A stretch of DNA of 64,000 nt from Nocardia jiangxiensis NBRC 101359 (GCF_000308615.1 NZ_BAGB01000047.1:1-64000); one strand, 5' to 3'; counted from the stretch's first letter, positions 31,445 to 40,076 are shown. Notes: generated by a model from the sequence alone, not told the origin. Numbers and translations are program-made.

Positions 31445-33442
31445 TCACGACCGCATGTCGTACGATTCCCGGATCGCCGCCTCGATCCGCGCCTCATCGG
31501 GCAGCCAGAGTTGTTCCAGCTCCGGGGAATACGGCGCGGGCGTCGGCCCGGCGGTGACCCGGATGACCGGTGCGTCCAGATACCAGAAACCCTCCCGCAC
31601 GGCCCGCGCTGCCAATTCCGCGCCGACCCCGAATTCGCCCACCGCCTGGTGGACGACCACCAGGCGATTGGTTTTGCGCAACGAGGTCAGCACGGTGTCG
31701 AAATCCAGCGGGCTGATCGTGCGCAGGTCGATCACCTCCACCGAAAGCCCCTCGGCGGCAAGGTGATCGGCCACGGCCAGGCAGTCGTACATCATCTTCG
31801 AATAGGACACCACGGTCACATCGGTGCCGGGCCGCCGCACGATCGCCTTACCCAGCGGCACGATGTGGTCGGCGGGCGGCTGCGGGCCCTTCCGGCCGTA
31901 CAACAGGCGATTCTCGATGAATACCACCGGATTCGGATCCTGGATCGCCGCGCGCAGCAGCCCATAGGTGTCGGCTGGCGTGGACGGCATCACCACGGTC
32001 AGGCCCGGAATATGCGCGAGCAGGGCCTCGAGACTCTGCGAATGCTGACTGCCCGAGGACTTTCCGGCCGCGAACTGGGTGCGCACCACCAGTGGCATGG
32101 TCACCGCGCCGCCGGTCATGAAACGCAGTTTCGCCGCCTGATTCATCAGTTGATCCAGGCACACGCCGATGAAATCGAAGTACATCAGCTCCACGACCGG
32201 CTTGTATCCGGCCATGGCCGCGCCGACCGCGGTTCCCATGATCGCACTCTCCGAGATCGGCGTGTCCCGCACGCGGCCCGGGAAACGTTGTGCCAGACCG
32301 CGAGTCAGGGCGAAGACATTGCCGCCCTTGCCGACATCGATGCCCGCCAGGAAGACCGACGGGTCGTCCTCGAGTTCCTTGGTGAGCGCGTTGGTGATCG
32401 CATGCATGATCTTGAGCGAGCCCTCGGTCGGCTCCGCGGGTTCGGCCAGCTCGGGCCGGGGCGTGGTGACGTGGTCGGCGACCGTCTCGGGCGCGGGATA
32501 GGCGGCCGCCTCGGCCTTCTCGATGGCGGCGGCGATGACGGCCTCGACCTCGCGTTCGATATTCGCGAGTTGCTCGGCCAGACCGCCCGACCGCATCACC
32601 GCACCGAGTACCAGCAGCGGATCGTGCTGCTTCCAGGCGTCGAGTTCAGCTGTGTCCCGGTAGTTTTCGGGATCGCCCTCGTAGTGCCCGTGCCAGCGGT
32701 AGGTGGCGGCCTCGACGATCACCGGGCCCGCCCCGGCGCGCAGATCCGCCACCAGCCGGGCCTGCAACTCGGCCACCCGCAGCACATCGTTGCCGTCCAC
32801 GGCCTCGAAGCCGACGCCGTAACCGGCCGCGCGCTCGCGCAGGCCCGCGCGGTGCTGATCGGCCGCCGGCGAGAATTCGGAGTAGCCGTTGTTCTCGCAC
32901 CAGAACACGACCGGCAGATCCCAGACCGCCGCCAGGTTCACCGCCTCGTGGAATACCCCCTGGGCCACGGCGCCGTCGCCGAAGAAGGCGACCACCACTC
33001 CCCCGTCGCCGCGCAGCTGGGCGGCGGTGGCCGCACCGTCGGCGATCGGCAGGCCCGCGCCCACGATGCCGTTCGCGCCGAAGATGCCCCGGCGCGGGTC
33101 GGCGATGTGCATGGAACCGCCGCGCCCCTTACAGGTGCCGGTCTCCTTACCCATCAACTCCGCGAACATGCCCTCCACATCCAGGCCCTTGGCGATGCAG
33201 TGGCCGTGCCCGCGATGGGTGGAGGTCACCACGTCCCGGTCGTCCAGGGGCCAGCAGGCCCCGACCGCGGATGCCTCCTGGCCGATGGACAGGTGCAGGA
33301 AGCCCGGAATCCGGCCGTCGCGGTAGAGCTCGGCGGATCGCTCCTCGAACCGCCGGATCAGGAACATCCTCCGGTACAGCTCGCACACCACCTCCGCGCT
33401 CGCCAAATCCGTTGCATTCGAGACTGATTCGGTCAATGTCAC
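31445..33442 (-). CDS. Fused E1 alpha-beta subunit of a 2-oxo acid (acetoin/branched-chain type) dehydrogenase
   Basis: This 665-residue thiamine-diphosphate protein carries both E1 subunits in one chain. The alpha part (to ~340) has RDGRIPGFLHLSIGQEA, the ThDP motif GDGAVAQGVFHEAVNLAAVWDLPVVFWCENN (155-185) and RWHGHYEGDP. The beta part resumes at EGSLKIMHAITNAL and has PISESAIMGTAVGAAMAGYKPVVELMYFDFIG and the late VVVHQAVGEFGVGAEL. It should decarboxylate a 2-oxo acid or cleave an acetoin-like diketone. The GTG at 33442 and a TTG at 33436 are both possible starts; the GTG is only three bases from AAGG, so the TTG remains a serious rival. No E2 or E3 gene is nearby, so the acyl acceptor is unknown or encoded elsewhere. 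Confidence 0.9.
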   Translation of the reverse strand: MTLTESVSNATDLASAEVVCELYRRMFLIRRFEERSAELYRDGRIPGFLHLSIGQEASAVGACWPLDDRDVVTSTHRGHGHCIAKGLDVEGMFAELMGKETGTCKGRGGSMHIADPRRGIFGANGIVGAGLPIADGAATAAQLRGDGGVVVAFFGDGAVAQGVFHEAVNLAAVWDLPVVFWCENNGYSEFSPAADQHRAGLRERAAGYGVGFEAVDGNDVLRVAELQARLVADLRAGAGPVIVEAATYRWHGHYEGDPENYRDTAELDAWKQHDPLLVLGAVMRSGGLAEQLANIEREVEAVIAAAIEKAEAAAYPAPETVADHVTTPRPELAEPAEPTEGSLKIMHAITNALTKELEDDPSVFLAGIDVGKGGNVFALTRGLAQRFPGRVRDTPISESAIMGTAVGAAMAGYKPVVELMYFDFIGVCLDQLMNQAAKLRFMTGGAVTMPLVVRTQFAAGKSSGSQHSQSLEALLAHIPGLTVVMPSTPADTYGLLRAAIQDPNPVVFIENRLLYGRKGPQPPADHIVPLGKAIVRRPGTDVTVVSYSKMMYDCLAVADHLAAEGLSVEVIDLRTISPLDFDTVLTSLRKTNRLVVVHQAVGEFGVGAELAARAVREGFWYLDAPVIRVTAGPTPAPYSPELEQLWLPDEARIEAAIRESYDMRS

Positions 33443-33513
33443 TGGCCTTCTGCCGATCGGTTCACGGGGCCGCCCCGGCGTCACGTGTTGACGCGAGGTG
33501 CTGATGGTAAATA

Positions 33514-33536
33514 TTATACCGGTCGTTCGAGAAAAC
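33514..33536. promoter_or_regulatory. Operator family C site in the E1/acyl-CoA dehydrogenase divergent promoter
   Basis: Read on the minus strand, GTTTTCTCGAACGACCGGTATAA matches the 30611 and 31391 sites (TCGAAC and GGTATAA identical). It lies between the divergent E1 and acyl-CoA dehydrogenase genes. Confidence 0.6.
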
Positions 33537-33577
33537 AAGGGCCGGTCGGACGCGGCCAACGACAGGACGGACTCGAC

Positions 33578-34738
33578 ATGGATCTAGACCTGCCCGCCGA
33601 GGCACTCGAGCTGCAGAAGCTGTGCCGGGACTTCGCCGCGGCGGAGATCGAGCCGTACGCGCAGGAATGGTCCGAGGCCGAGCGGTTTCCCGCCGACGTA
33701 TTCCTGAAGATGGGCGAACTGGATCTGACCGGCCTGTTGATTCCCGAACAGTACGGCGGCACCGCCGCCGGTTACCTCGCGTACGTCGCGGCCATGGAGG
33801 CGATCGGCGCGGCCGATCAATCCCTTGCCGCCTGCTGGAACGCGCATTCCACCATCGCCTCGCTACCCCTGGCCGCCTACGGCACCGACGAGCAGAAGCA
33901 GCGCTGGCTCGCCCCGCTGGCCCAGGGCACGCACATCGGCGCATTCGGCCTGACCGAGCCGACCGCGGGTTCGGATGCGAGCGGTATCCGCACGACCGCA
34001 CGCCCCGACGGCGGCGACTGGATCATCGACGGCACCAAGATGTTCATCACCAACGCCGGCACCGAGATCAGCCTCGGCGTCACCATCCTCGCGGTCACCG
34101 GAACCAGCCCCGACGGCGCCAAGCGCTACGGCACCTTCTTCATCCCCACCGGCACACCGGGATACACCGTCGGCGCACCGCTGAAGAAGCTCGGCTGGCA
34201 CGCGATGGACAGCCGCGAACTGATCTTCGAGAACTGCCGCATCCCCGGCGAGAACCTGATCGGCGAGGAGGGCAACGGTCTGCGGCAGTTCCTCGACGTC
34301 CTGGACGGCGGCCGGATCAGCGTCGCGGCCCTGTCCCTATCCCTCGCCCAGGAAGCCCTGCGCCTGGCGACCGAGCATGCGGCACAACGAGAACAGTTCG
34401 GCAGTCCACTGTCCGCGTTCCAGGCCGTCCAACACAAGATCGCCGACATGGCCACCGAGGTCGACGCCGCCCGCGCCCTGGTCTACCGCGCCGCGTGGCT
34501 GGCCGACAACGGCCGCCCCTTCGGCCAGGCCGCAGCCATGGCCAAGCTCTACGCCTCCGAACTCGCCAACCGCGCCGCCAGCGCGAGTGTCCAGATCCAC
34601 GGCGGCTACGGCTACATCCGGGAATCCAAGATCTCCCGCCTCTACGCCGACGCCAAGGTCCTGGAGATCGGCGAGGGCACCAACGAAATCCAGCGAAACG
34701 TCATCGCCCGCAACGTCCTTCGCGCCGCGCGGGGCTGA
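33578..34738 (+). CDS. Acyl-CoA dehydrogenase (SCAD-like)
   Basis: This 386-residue FAD enzyme introduces the alpha-beta double bond of an acyl-CoA. It has the acyl-CoA dehydrogenase signature AFGLTEPTAGSDASGI, the FITNAGTEIS segment, and the catalytic-base region EIGEGTNEIQRNVIARN near the C-terminus with the conserved Glu. AGGAC precedes the ATG at 33578; an earlier in-frame ATG runs through the operator. It is followed after 24 bases by a ferredoxin gene and is divergent from the E1 gene. It probably belongs to the same sub-regulon as E1. Confidence 0.93.
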   Translation: MDLDLPAEALELQKLCRDFAAAEIEPYAQEWSEAERFPADVFLKMGELDLTGLLIPEQYGGTAAGYLAYVAAMEAIGAADQSLAACWNAHSTIASLPLAAYGTDEQKQRWLAPLAQGTHIGAFGLTEPTAGSDASGIRTTARPDGGDWIIDGTKMFITNAGTEISLGVTILAVTGTSPDGAKRYGTFFIPTGTPGYTVGAPLKKLGWHAMDSRELIFENCRIPGENLIGEEGNGLRQFLDVLDGGRISVAALSLSLAQEALRLATEHAAQREQFGSPLSAFQAVQHKIADMATEVDAARALVYRAAWLADNGRPFGQAAAMAKLYASELANRAASASVQIHGGYGYIRESKISRLYADAKVLEIGEGTNEIQRNVIARNVLRAARG

Positions 34739-34762
34739 GACCGAACGAAAAGGCAGGGACGA

Positions 34763-34960
34763 ATGCGGATAGCAGGGGATCGCGACGTCTGCATCGGCTC
34801 GGGACAGTGCGTATTCCACGAGCCAGCGGTTTTCGACCAGGACGCCGGGGACGGTCTGGTGCGAGTACTGCTCGAACGCCCCGACGGCGCGCTGGCGGAG
34901 TCCGCGCGGGCGGCAGTGCGAATGTGCCCGTCGGGTGCGTTGTCCATCGTCGAGGAGTAG
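34763..34960 (+). CDS. [3Fe-4S]-type ferredoxin, second copy
   Basis: This 65-residue ferredoxin has C10-x5-C16 (CIGSGQC) and the distal CP (RMCPSGALSI). It is homologous to the one at 26629. It follows the acyl-CoA dehydrogenase gene by 24 bases and so belongs to that operon. The most likely partner by function is a P450 elsewhere; an electron-transfer link to the dehydrogenase is not expected because ETF serves that role. A second ferredoxin may let two oxygenases be served separately. Confidence 0.88.
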   Translation: MRIAGDRDVCIGSGQCVFHEPAVFDQDAGDGLVRVLLERPDGALAESARAAVRMCPSGALSIVEE

Positions 34961-35063
34961 CGGCAAAAGCGTTCGGAGAGTGATCGGCCCGGCGGACACC
35001 AGCCATGAACCACGCACGACAGCTATACGACCACGCACGACGGCCGACCTGCGGCGGTTTTCC

Positions 35064-35213
35064 ATGGCCGAGTACGAATCCGTGCGGGAGACGCTCGACG
35101 TCTTGTCGAAACCGAGGCGGTAGCGGACATCAGGGAGTCCGAGGAGACCGACGAATACTCGACCCTCGACGCGATCGCCGCCCGCATGGCAGGGCGTCTC
35201 GAGGGCATAGGGC
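35064..35213 (+). pseudogene. Decayed YefM/Phd-type antitoxin gene
   Basis: The frame starting ATG at 35064 reads MAEYESVRETLDVLSKP and then stops at 35121. The expected continuation, EAVADIRESEE, is found one frame over starting at 35114. The joined sequence is the standard end of a YefM/Phd antitoxin (SMDEYESMxETLDxLSdPEAVADIREAE). A one-base loss near 35112 explains it. The DNA-binding N-terminal half upstream is not recognisable, so the gene is also 5' truncated. Confidence 0.7.
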
Positions 35214-35440
35214 GTGAGTTGGACGGTCCATTACACGCCGTTCGCGCCGCGGGCACTGACGGAAGCACTGCCCGAAACTGTTGCGGTCGTGGCATTTCAG
35301 CTTGCGAAGGCGGCCTCTGCCAAGAGCCGTATCGCGTCGACAAACCGCTGGAGGAGCCCTTCGACGGGCTCCATTCCGCCCGCCCGTGCACATATCGAGT
35401 GACCTATCGGATCCCACAAGTGCGCAGCAGTCTGCGCCTC
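35214..35440 (+). pseudogene. Decayed RelE/ParE-type toxin gene
   Basis: A GTG start at 35214 gives VSWTVHYTPFAPRALTEALP, a typical RelE beginning. The frame then goes wrong near 35295-35303, and the rest continues one frame over as CEGGLCQEPYRVDKPLEEPF followed by DGLHSARPCTYRVTYRI. These match the RelE pattern RVGKPL...GLWSARRGxYRVxYRI. With the antitoxin remnant just upstream, this is a dead yefM-relE pair. No functional toxin can be made from it as the sequence stands. Confidence 0.75.
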
Positions 35441-35623
35441 CCGGATCTGTTGCAGTCTGGATCTTTGCTGTCCGGTCGCGAGGAGCATGGCCGGACGCCG
35501 TCGGCGAGCTGGGGTTTGTCGAAAAGTGGTGTGTGCAGGCATGTTTGGGCGTTTGTCCAGAGTGAAGATTCGGATTTCACATGGGTTGCGGGGTGTTGGT
35601 GAGACCGGTTCCCAGGATAGAAT

Positions 35624-35639
35624 TCGAACATGATTTCGA
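35624..35639. promoter_or_regulatory. SOS-box-like site over the start codon of the DUF222-HNH gene
   Basis: TCGAAC-ATGA-TTTCGA differs by one base from the mycobacterial-type LexA box TCGAAC-N4-GTTCGA, and the ATG start codon (35630) is inside it. Binding would block both transcription and translation start. Confidence 0.55.
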
Positions 35640-37117
35640 ACAGCAAGTCGAGCGAGGGGCCGGACGCGGCAGCGCTGCTGGCTGCCGTCGGTGAGCTGGT
35701 CGAGCGATCACTGACCCCGCTGTCCGATGATGCGGTAGTGGAATTGCTGCGCGGAGCGGAGCGGGCGGCGCGGATGCTGGCCGCGGTGCAGCATCGGGTG
35801 TTGATCGAGGTGGACTCCCGGTCGATTCCGGCTAATTCGGGAGCGAAAACGATCAAATGGTTCCTGATGGAAACACTGCGCCTGTCGCATGCCGCGGCTG
35901 GGGCGCGCGTACGGGCGGCCGCGCGAGTCGGGGTGTTTCACAACTTGGCTGGTGATGAGCGTGAACCCGAACTTCCCTGCACGGCAGCGGCGTTGCGGTG
36001 CGGGGATATCTCGGTCGAGCACGCTCGCGGGATCGCGACGGTGATGGGCAGGGTTTCACGCGGGGTCGAGGCGGTGGATCGGGAAGCGGCGGAACAGATC
36101 CTGGCCGACTTCGCGACCACTGGATCACCGGATGATATCGGCAAGATCGGCGACAGCATTCTGGCGCATCTGGACCCGGATGGGAAAAACACCGACGACA
36201 CCGATCGTGCCCGCATGCGCGGGATCAGGATCGGGCGGCAGCGCCCGGATGGGATGTCTCCGATCGGCGGGGAGATCGACCCGACCCTGCGCGCACTGTT
36301 GGATCCGGTGCTGGCCAAGTATGCGCGCCCGGGTGTAGGGAACCCGGAGGATCCGGCCAGCCCCGGTGCCGATGTCGACTGCACCGATCCGGAGGTGATT
36401 ACTGCTGCGGCACAGCGTGATACGCGTACTGTCGAGCAGCGTACGCATGACGCCTTCACCCTGCTGCTGGGATCGTTGGTGGACACTCACGCGTTGGGTT
36501 CACACCGCGGGCTCCCGGTCACCACCGTGCTCACCATGTGCCTCGAGGACGTGGAACGAGCATCCGGAGTCGCGACCACCGCGACCGGTGGCACGGTCCC
36601 AATGCCCGTAGCGTTGCGGCTGGCGGAGAAGTCACGCCCGTATCTGGCCGTATTCGACCCCGCCGGGCTGCCGCTGCATTTGGGGCGGATGCGCCGGTTG
36701 GCTTCCCCCGCGCAACGATTGTCGTTGATCGCGGCGTTGGGTGGGTGTTCCCGGCCGGGCTGTGATGCACCCGCATCCCTGTGCGCGGTGCATCACGTCC
36801 GGGATTACCGCAAGGGTGGCCGGACCGATATCGAGAACCTGGTTCTGGCCTGCGATCACTGCCACTCGTTGATCGACGACAGCGCCACGGGTTGGAAAAC
36901 TGTTGTGCTGGGCGATGATTCGCAGTTCGCGGGCAGGACCGCATGGATCGCACCCGAACACATCGATCCCACCGGCACGCCGCGAGTCAACCACCGCCAC
37001 CGCGCGGGTGAGTTACTCGCGCAGACCGTGGCGGGGATCCATGCCCGCTGGGAGCGTCAACATGCTGCGCGGCAGTGTGGGATGCGGGAGCGAAGACCCG
37101 GTGATGTCGCGGCGTGA
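35630..37117 (+). CDS. DUF222 + HNH endonuclease-domain protein (13E12 repeat family)
   Basis: This 495-residue protein has the DUF222 domain over roughly residues 15-330 (SDDAVVELLRGAERAARMLAAVQHRV, then LSHAAAGARVRAAARV, then GDISVEHARGIA). It ends with an HNH motif: CSRPGCDAPASLCAVHHVRDYRKGGRTDIENLVLACDHCH, in which the cysteines, paired His and the final Cys-x2-Cys-His of an HNH nuclease are all visible. These are repeated genes in mycobacteria, Nocardia and relatives (REP13E12). Their function is unproven; a selfish or repair-linked nuclease is the usual guess. The SOS-box-like site at the start supports DNA-damage control. It is not related to the catabolic genes. Confidence 0.9.
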   Translation: MISNSKSSEGPDAAALLAAVGELVERSLTPLSDDAVVELLRGAERAARMLAAVQHRVLIEVDSRSIPANSGAKTIKWFLMETLRLSHAAAGARVRAAARVGVFHNLAGDEREPELPCTAAALRCGDISVEHARGIATVMGRVSRGVEAVDREAAEQILADFATTGSPDDIGKIGDSILAHLDPDGKNTDDTDRARMRGIRIGRQRPDGMSPIGGEIDPTLRALLDPVLAKYARPGVGNPEDPASPGADVDCTDPEVITAAAQRDTRTVEQRTHDAFTLLLGSLVDTHALGSHRGLPVTTVLTMCLEDVERASGVATTATGGTVPMPVALRLAEKSRPYLAVFDPAGLPLHLGRMRRLASPAQRLSLIAALGGCSRPGCDAPASLCAVHHVRDYRKGGRTDIENLVLACDHCHSLIDDSATGWKTVVLGDDSQFAGRTAWIAPEHIDPTGTPRVNHRHRAGELLAQTVAGIHARWERQHAARQCGMRERRPGDVAA

Positions 37118-37150
37118 ACCCGGCAGGGGACTACCCCTGCCGGGGCACTC
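37106..37150. repeat. Hairpin-containing 45-base repeat, copy 1
   Basis: The 45-base unit contains a perfect 11-base-pair stem (37119-37129 with 37134-37144) around ACTA, and overlaps the end of the DUF222-HNH gene. It begins and ends with the same bases as copy 2 (GTCGCGGCGTGAACCC ... GGGCACTC). It may also end transcription. Confidence 0.6.
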
Positions 37151-37288
37151 TCGCGTGGCCCCGATGCCTTGATCGCCAGTCCGGCGGCGCGGGGCGGTCG
37201 GGCATCACCGCAGGGCTGGGTCCACGCTCGCCGGGAACGTGAACGTGCCGCACGTCGGCGGTGGTGGCGAGAGCCAAGATCCGGGGAC

Positions 37289-37333
37289 GTCGCGGCGTGA
37301 ACCCCGCGGAGGAATCATCCTCGCCGGGCACTC
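37289..37333. repeat. Hairpin-containing 45-base repeat, copy 2
   Basis: The same 45-base length as copy 1, with matching ends but a different stem arm. The inner GAGGA/TCCTC stem shows partly compensating changes and two mismatches. The remaining stretch 37118-37399 has no gene. Confidence 0.5.
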
Positions 37334-37399
37334 GGCCGACTCACCAGGATCTACTCACCCCTGCTGATGGTTCGACCGCCGCAGGCCCGCAGTGTTCTC

Positions 37400-38311
37400 C
37401 TATCCCGACAGCACGCGGATCACACCCGTGCCGAGGGAGCCGCGGGCGCCTGCGGGGACGAAGACGTATTCGTCGGCCTCGTGGGTGATGCGGCCGTAGT
37501 GCGGTGCGGAGAAATGCGCCGGGAAGATCAGGGCGTTCTCCTCGGATATCCGCTGGCATACCGAACGGCGGGTGGCGATGGCGGTCTCGAGATTGTCGCA
37601 GCCACCCAGGTGTAGTTCGGGGCGGGAGACTTGGGCGGGGTGGTGCAGGACGTCGCCGGTGAAATATGCGTGCTCACCCTCGGAGGTCAAGCACAGCATC
37701 GTGTGGCCCTCGGTGTGGCCGGTCGCCGGGTCCAGCGAGAGACTGGCGGAGATCGAATGTGTCGCGGCGACTATCTCCGCGCGGCCGGATTCGACTATGG
37801 GACGGACACATTCGTCGAATACCGAGACGTTGAAATCGTTCGGGTGTGGTTCGGCGCGGGCGGTGTCCCAGCGCCGATATTCGGAGTCCACGAACAGGTA
37901 GGTGGCGTTCGGGAAGGTGGGCACCCATTTTCCCTTGCGCAACATCGTATTCCAGCCGCAGTGATCGTTGTGCAGGTGGGTGCAGAAGACGATATCGATG
38001 GATTCGGCGGGGACGCCGATCTCGGCCAGGCGTTCCAGGTACGGGAAATCGCTGTCGTCGAACTGTGGGACGCCCCGGGTGCGGCCGTTGCCGTTGCACG
38101 GATCGACCAGCACCGTTCGGCTGTCGACCCGGATTATCCAACTGTGACAGGAGAATTCGAAGGTCATCGCCGCCGGATCGAGAAATCCGCCGGGCAGCGG
38201 CGATATTCGGCGGGCAATGAAGTCCCGGTCCTCGGTCAGGAGGGTGAACGGCACCGAAAAGTGTTGCTCGGCAACCCTTTCGATCTGTGCGCGTCCGATT
38301 CGTAGTGCCAC
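37400..38311 (-). CDS. Metallo-beta-lactamase-fold hydrolase
   Basis: This 303-residue MBL-fold protein has the metal-binding motif THLHNDHCGW (His112, His114, Asp116, His117 by count), the later ATGHTEGHTM and AYFTGDVLHHP segments that supply the other His/Asp ligands, and a final FPAHFSAPHYGRI. These MBL-fold enzymes include quorum-quenching lactonases, glyoxalase II-like thioesterases and alkylsulfatase-like members. The HTEGHT spacing favours the lactonase/thioesterase side. No signal peptide is seen. Substrate unknown, but a lactone from one of the BVMOs is a reasonable test. Confidence 0.85.
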   Translation of the reverse strand: MALRIGRAQIERVAEQHFSVPFTLLTEDRDFIARRISPLPGGFLDPAAMTFEFSCHSWIIRVDSRTVLVDPCNGNGRTRGVPQFDDSDFPYLERLAEIGVPAESIDIVFCTHLHNDHCGWNTMLRKGKWVPTFPNATYLFVDSEYRRWDTARAEPHPNDFNVSVFDECVRPIVESGRAEIVAATHSISASLSLDPATGHTEGHTMLCLTSEGEHAYFTGDVLHHPAQVSRPELHLGGCDNLETAIATRRSVCQRISEENALIFPAHFSAPHYGRITHEADEYVFVPAGARGSLGTGVIRVLSG

Positions 38312-38359
38312 GATGTCACCTTGTCATGGTTCGTGACGCGACAACGGAATGGTTCGCGC

Positions 38360-39655
38360 CTAACGGAAGTTGTGCCGGTACGCGCTCAGCGGAACGCGTC
38401 CGAAAATGCCGTCGAGTTCACCGGCGCGAGCATCGGACCATGCGACGAACGCATAGCGATTGATGAGCGCGATCGAGGACGAGCGGTCACCGGGCGGGCC
38501 GGACTGGCCCCGCGGCTGCGTGACGTGGTTGACCCGCACCGGTGCGCTGAACGAATGTCCGCCGTCGAAGGACACCGTGGAGAATGCGTCCACGGCATTG
38601 GTACGCCACATCACGCCGAGATCCCCGGTCGGGCCGTATTCCATCCACGGGCGCTGGGCATTCGGCGCATCGATCACGGCCGGGCCGCTCCAGGTTCGCC
38701 CGTTGTCGCCGGTGGTATAGACCTCGAACGCCGCATCGCGCGGCACCATGACCGCGAATCGGCCAGCGCGCGAGGAGTCCGCGGACAGCCAGGGCAGCGG
38801 ATCACCCGACGCGCCAACTTGCAGCGACGGCACCAGCGAACCCGTGCCCGGTACGACCGGCACGCCCTTACCGTTGGTCACGGGCAAGCTCGTCCAGGTG
38901 CGGCCGTCGTCGCGGCTGACATGCACCAGGACCGAGGAACCATCCTGCGAACCCGACACCAGGACACCGTGATTCACCGCGATCTGACGTCCCGGATATC
39001 CGCAGATCTGCGCCAGCGCCGGAGTCGTCGGGCAGGGATGCGCGCCCGGAATCGTCTGTGGCGCAGTCCAAGTCGATCCGCCGTCCGCGCTGACCGTCAC
39101 CGCGCTGGGCTGTTCCCATTGCGCGCCGCCGACCGCGTAGATCTTGCCGGTCGACTGATCCACCCGCAGTTTCGGCGCGCCGCTCAGGTGCAGCGGCGTG
39201 ACCACCGGCGCGGACCACGTGCGCCCGCCGTCCCGGGACCTGGACACCACGCCCATATTCGCCAGGTTCGGCAGCAGCGTGTCGTTGACCTGATTGTCCA
39301 GCAGGTAGAACGTGCCCGCCGAGTCCACGGCGACATTCGGTTCACCGCACTGATGCCCGGCCTGCAACGGCCACGTGGTCCTATGCCAGGTCTGCCCGGC
39401 ATCGGTGGAATACGCGACGAAGCACGGACCCACGGGAATGCCCTTGCCCGGAGTGGCCGGGAAGATCGTCGTGGTGTAGACGAGATTGTCCGGATCGGCC
39501 GGATTCACCGCCAGGCTGGGCTGGCCCTCCTTCAGTGCCGGCGTGTTGGTCACATCGACCTCGTAGATCGCGGACGAATCCACCGGCGTGGCCGACCCGG
39601 CAGGTGCGACCCACACCAGCAGACCCGTGATCAACACGGCCACAATTCGTTTCAC
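38360..39655 (-). CDS. Secreted sialidase-fold (Asp-box) protein
   Basis: This 431-residue exported beta-propeller has a signal peptide (KRIVAVLITGLLVWVAPAGSA, GTG start preceded by GAGGAGGC). It carries six Asp-box repeats of the SxDxGxTW type: STDAGQTWH, SRDGGRTWS, SADGGSTWT, SRDDGRTWT, TGDNGRTWS and SFDGGHSFS. Such propellers occur in sialidases and many non-enzymatic secreted proteins. I do not see the catalytic Arg triad or the Tyr/Glu pair clearly enough to call a sialidase. It is not part of an evident operon; the DNA upstream is repeat-rich. Confidence 0.82.
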   Translation of the reverse strand: MKRIVAVLITGLLVWVAPAGSATPVDSSAIYEVDVTNTPALKEGQPSLAVNPADPDNLVYTTTIFPATPGKGIPVGPCFVAYSTDAGQTWHRTTWPLQAGHQCGEPNVAVDSAGTFYLLDNQVNDTLLPNLANMGVVSRSRDGGRTWSAPVVTPLHLSGAPKLRVDQSTGKIYAVGGAQWEQPSAVTVSADGGSTWTAPQTIPGAHPCPTTPALAQICGYPGRQIAVNHGVLVSGSQDGSSVLVHVSRDDGRTWTSLPVTNGKGVPVVPGTGSLVPSLQVGASGDPLPWLSADSSRAGRFAVMVPRDAAFEVYTTGDNGRTWSGPAVIDAPNAQRPWMEYGPTGDLGVMWRTNAVDAFSTVSFDGGHSFSAPVRVNHVTQPRGQSGPPGDRSSSIALINRYAFVAWSDARAGELDGIFGRVPLSAYRHNFR

Positions 39656-39754
39656 CAGAAGCCTCCTCGACACGCATCCCGGAACCCGCTCGACAGTGAC
39701 AGCGTTACCACGCACACCCCACTCACACCGCCACGCTCCGCAGGCCCCGCCCAC

Positions 39755-39960
39755 CCCAGTGCCATACGACGCGTGCCCCGCTCACACCGCACATCCTGCT
39801 CACCCTGCGCGGCCTACTCACCCTGCTCACCCCCGCACCCTGCTCACCCCCTACACCCTGCTCACCCCGCGCGGCCTGCTCACCCCGCAGGACGCACTCA
39901 CCCTGCACGACCCGCACACCCCGCTCACCCCGGCCATCGCGCCAGGCACGCCCGCTCATC
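39755..39960. repeat. Low-complexity CTGCTCACCCC repeats
   Basis: A stretch of about 200 bases is made of degenerate copies of an ~11-base C-rich unit (CTGCTCACCCC and variants such as CGCTCACCC). Strong strand bias (C-rich, G-poor) opens long accidental reading frames. It lies between the Asp-box protein gene and the 115-base repeats. Confidence 0.7.
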
Positions 39961-39961
39961 C

Positions 39962-40076
39962 CCCAGCATCGCGCCACGCTCACCGCGACCTTCCCACAGT
40001 CGGCATCGACAGCGCGTACATGAAAACGTGTGTGCCGTCGCGTGGTTCGTCGCCGAGGCTGGACCACGTCCCGCAC
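39962..40076. repeat. 115-base repeat, copy 1
   Basis: Begins CCCAGCATCGCGCCACGCTC and ends near GGACCACGTCCCGCAC. It matches copy 2 at 40147-40261 with one change seen by eye (a C/T difference about 29 bases in). Confidence 0.85.

Noticed and set aside
38360..39655. True sialidase
   Set aside because: Six Asp boxes are visible, but I could not identify the catalytic Arg triad, Tyr and Glu, so only the fold is claimed.
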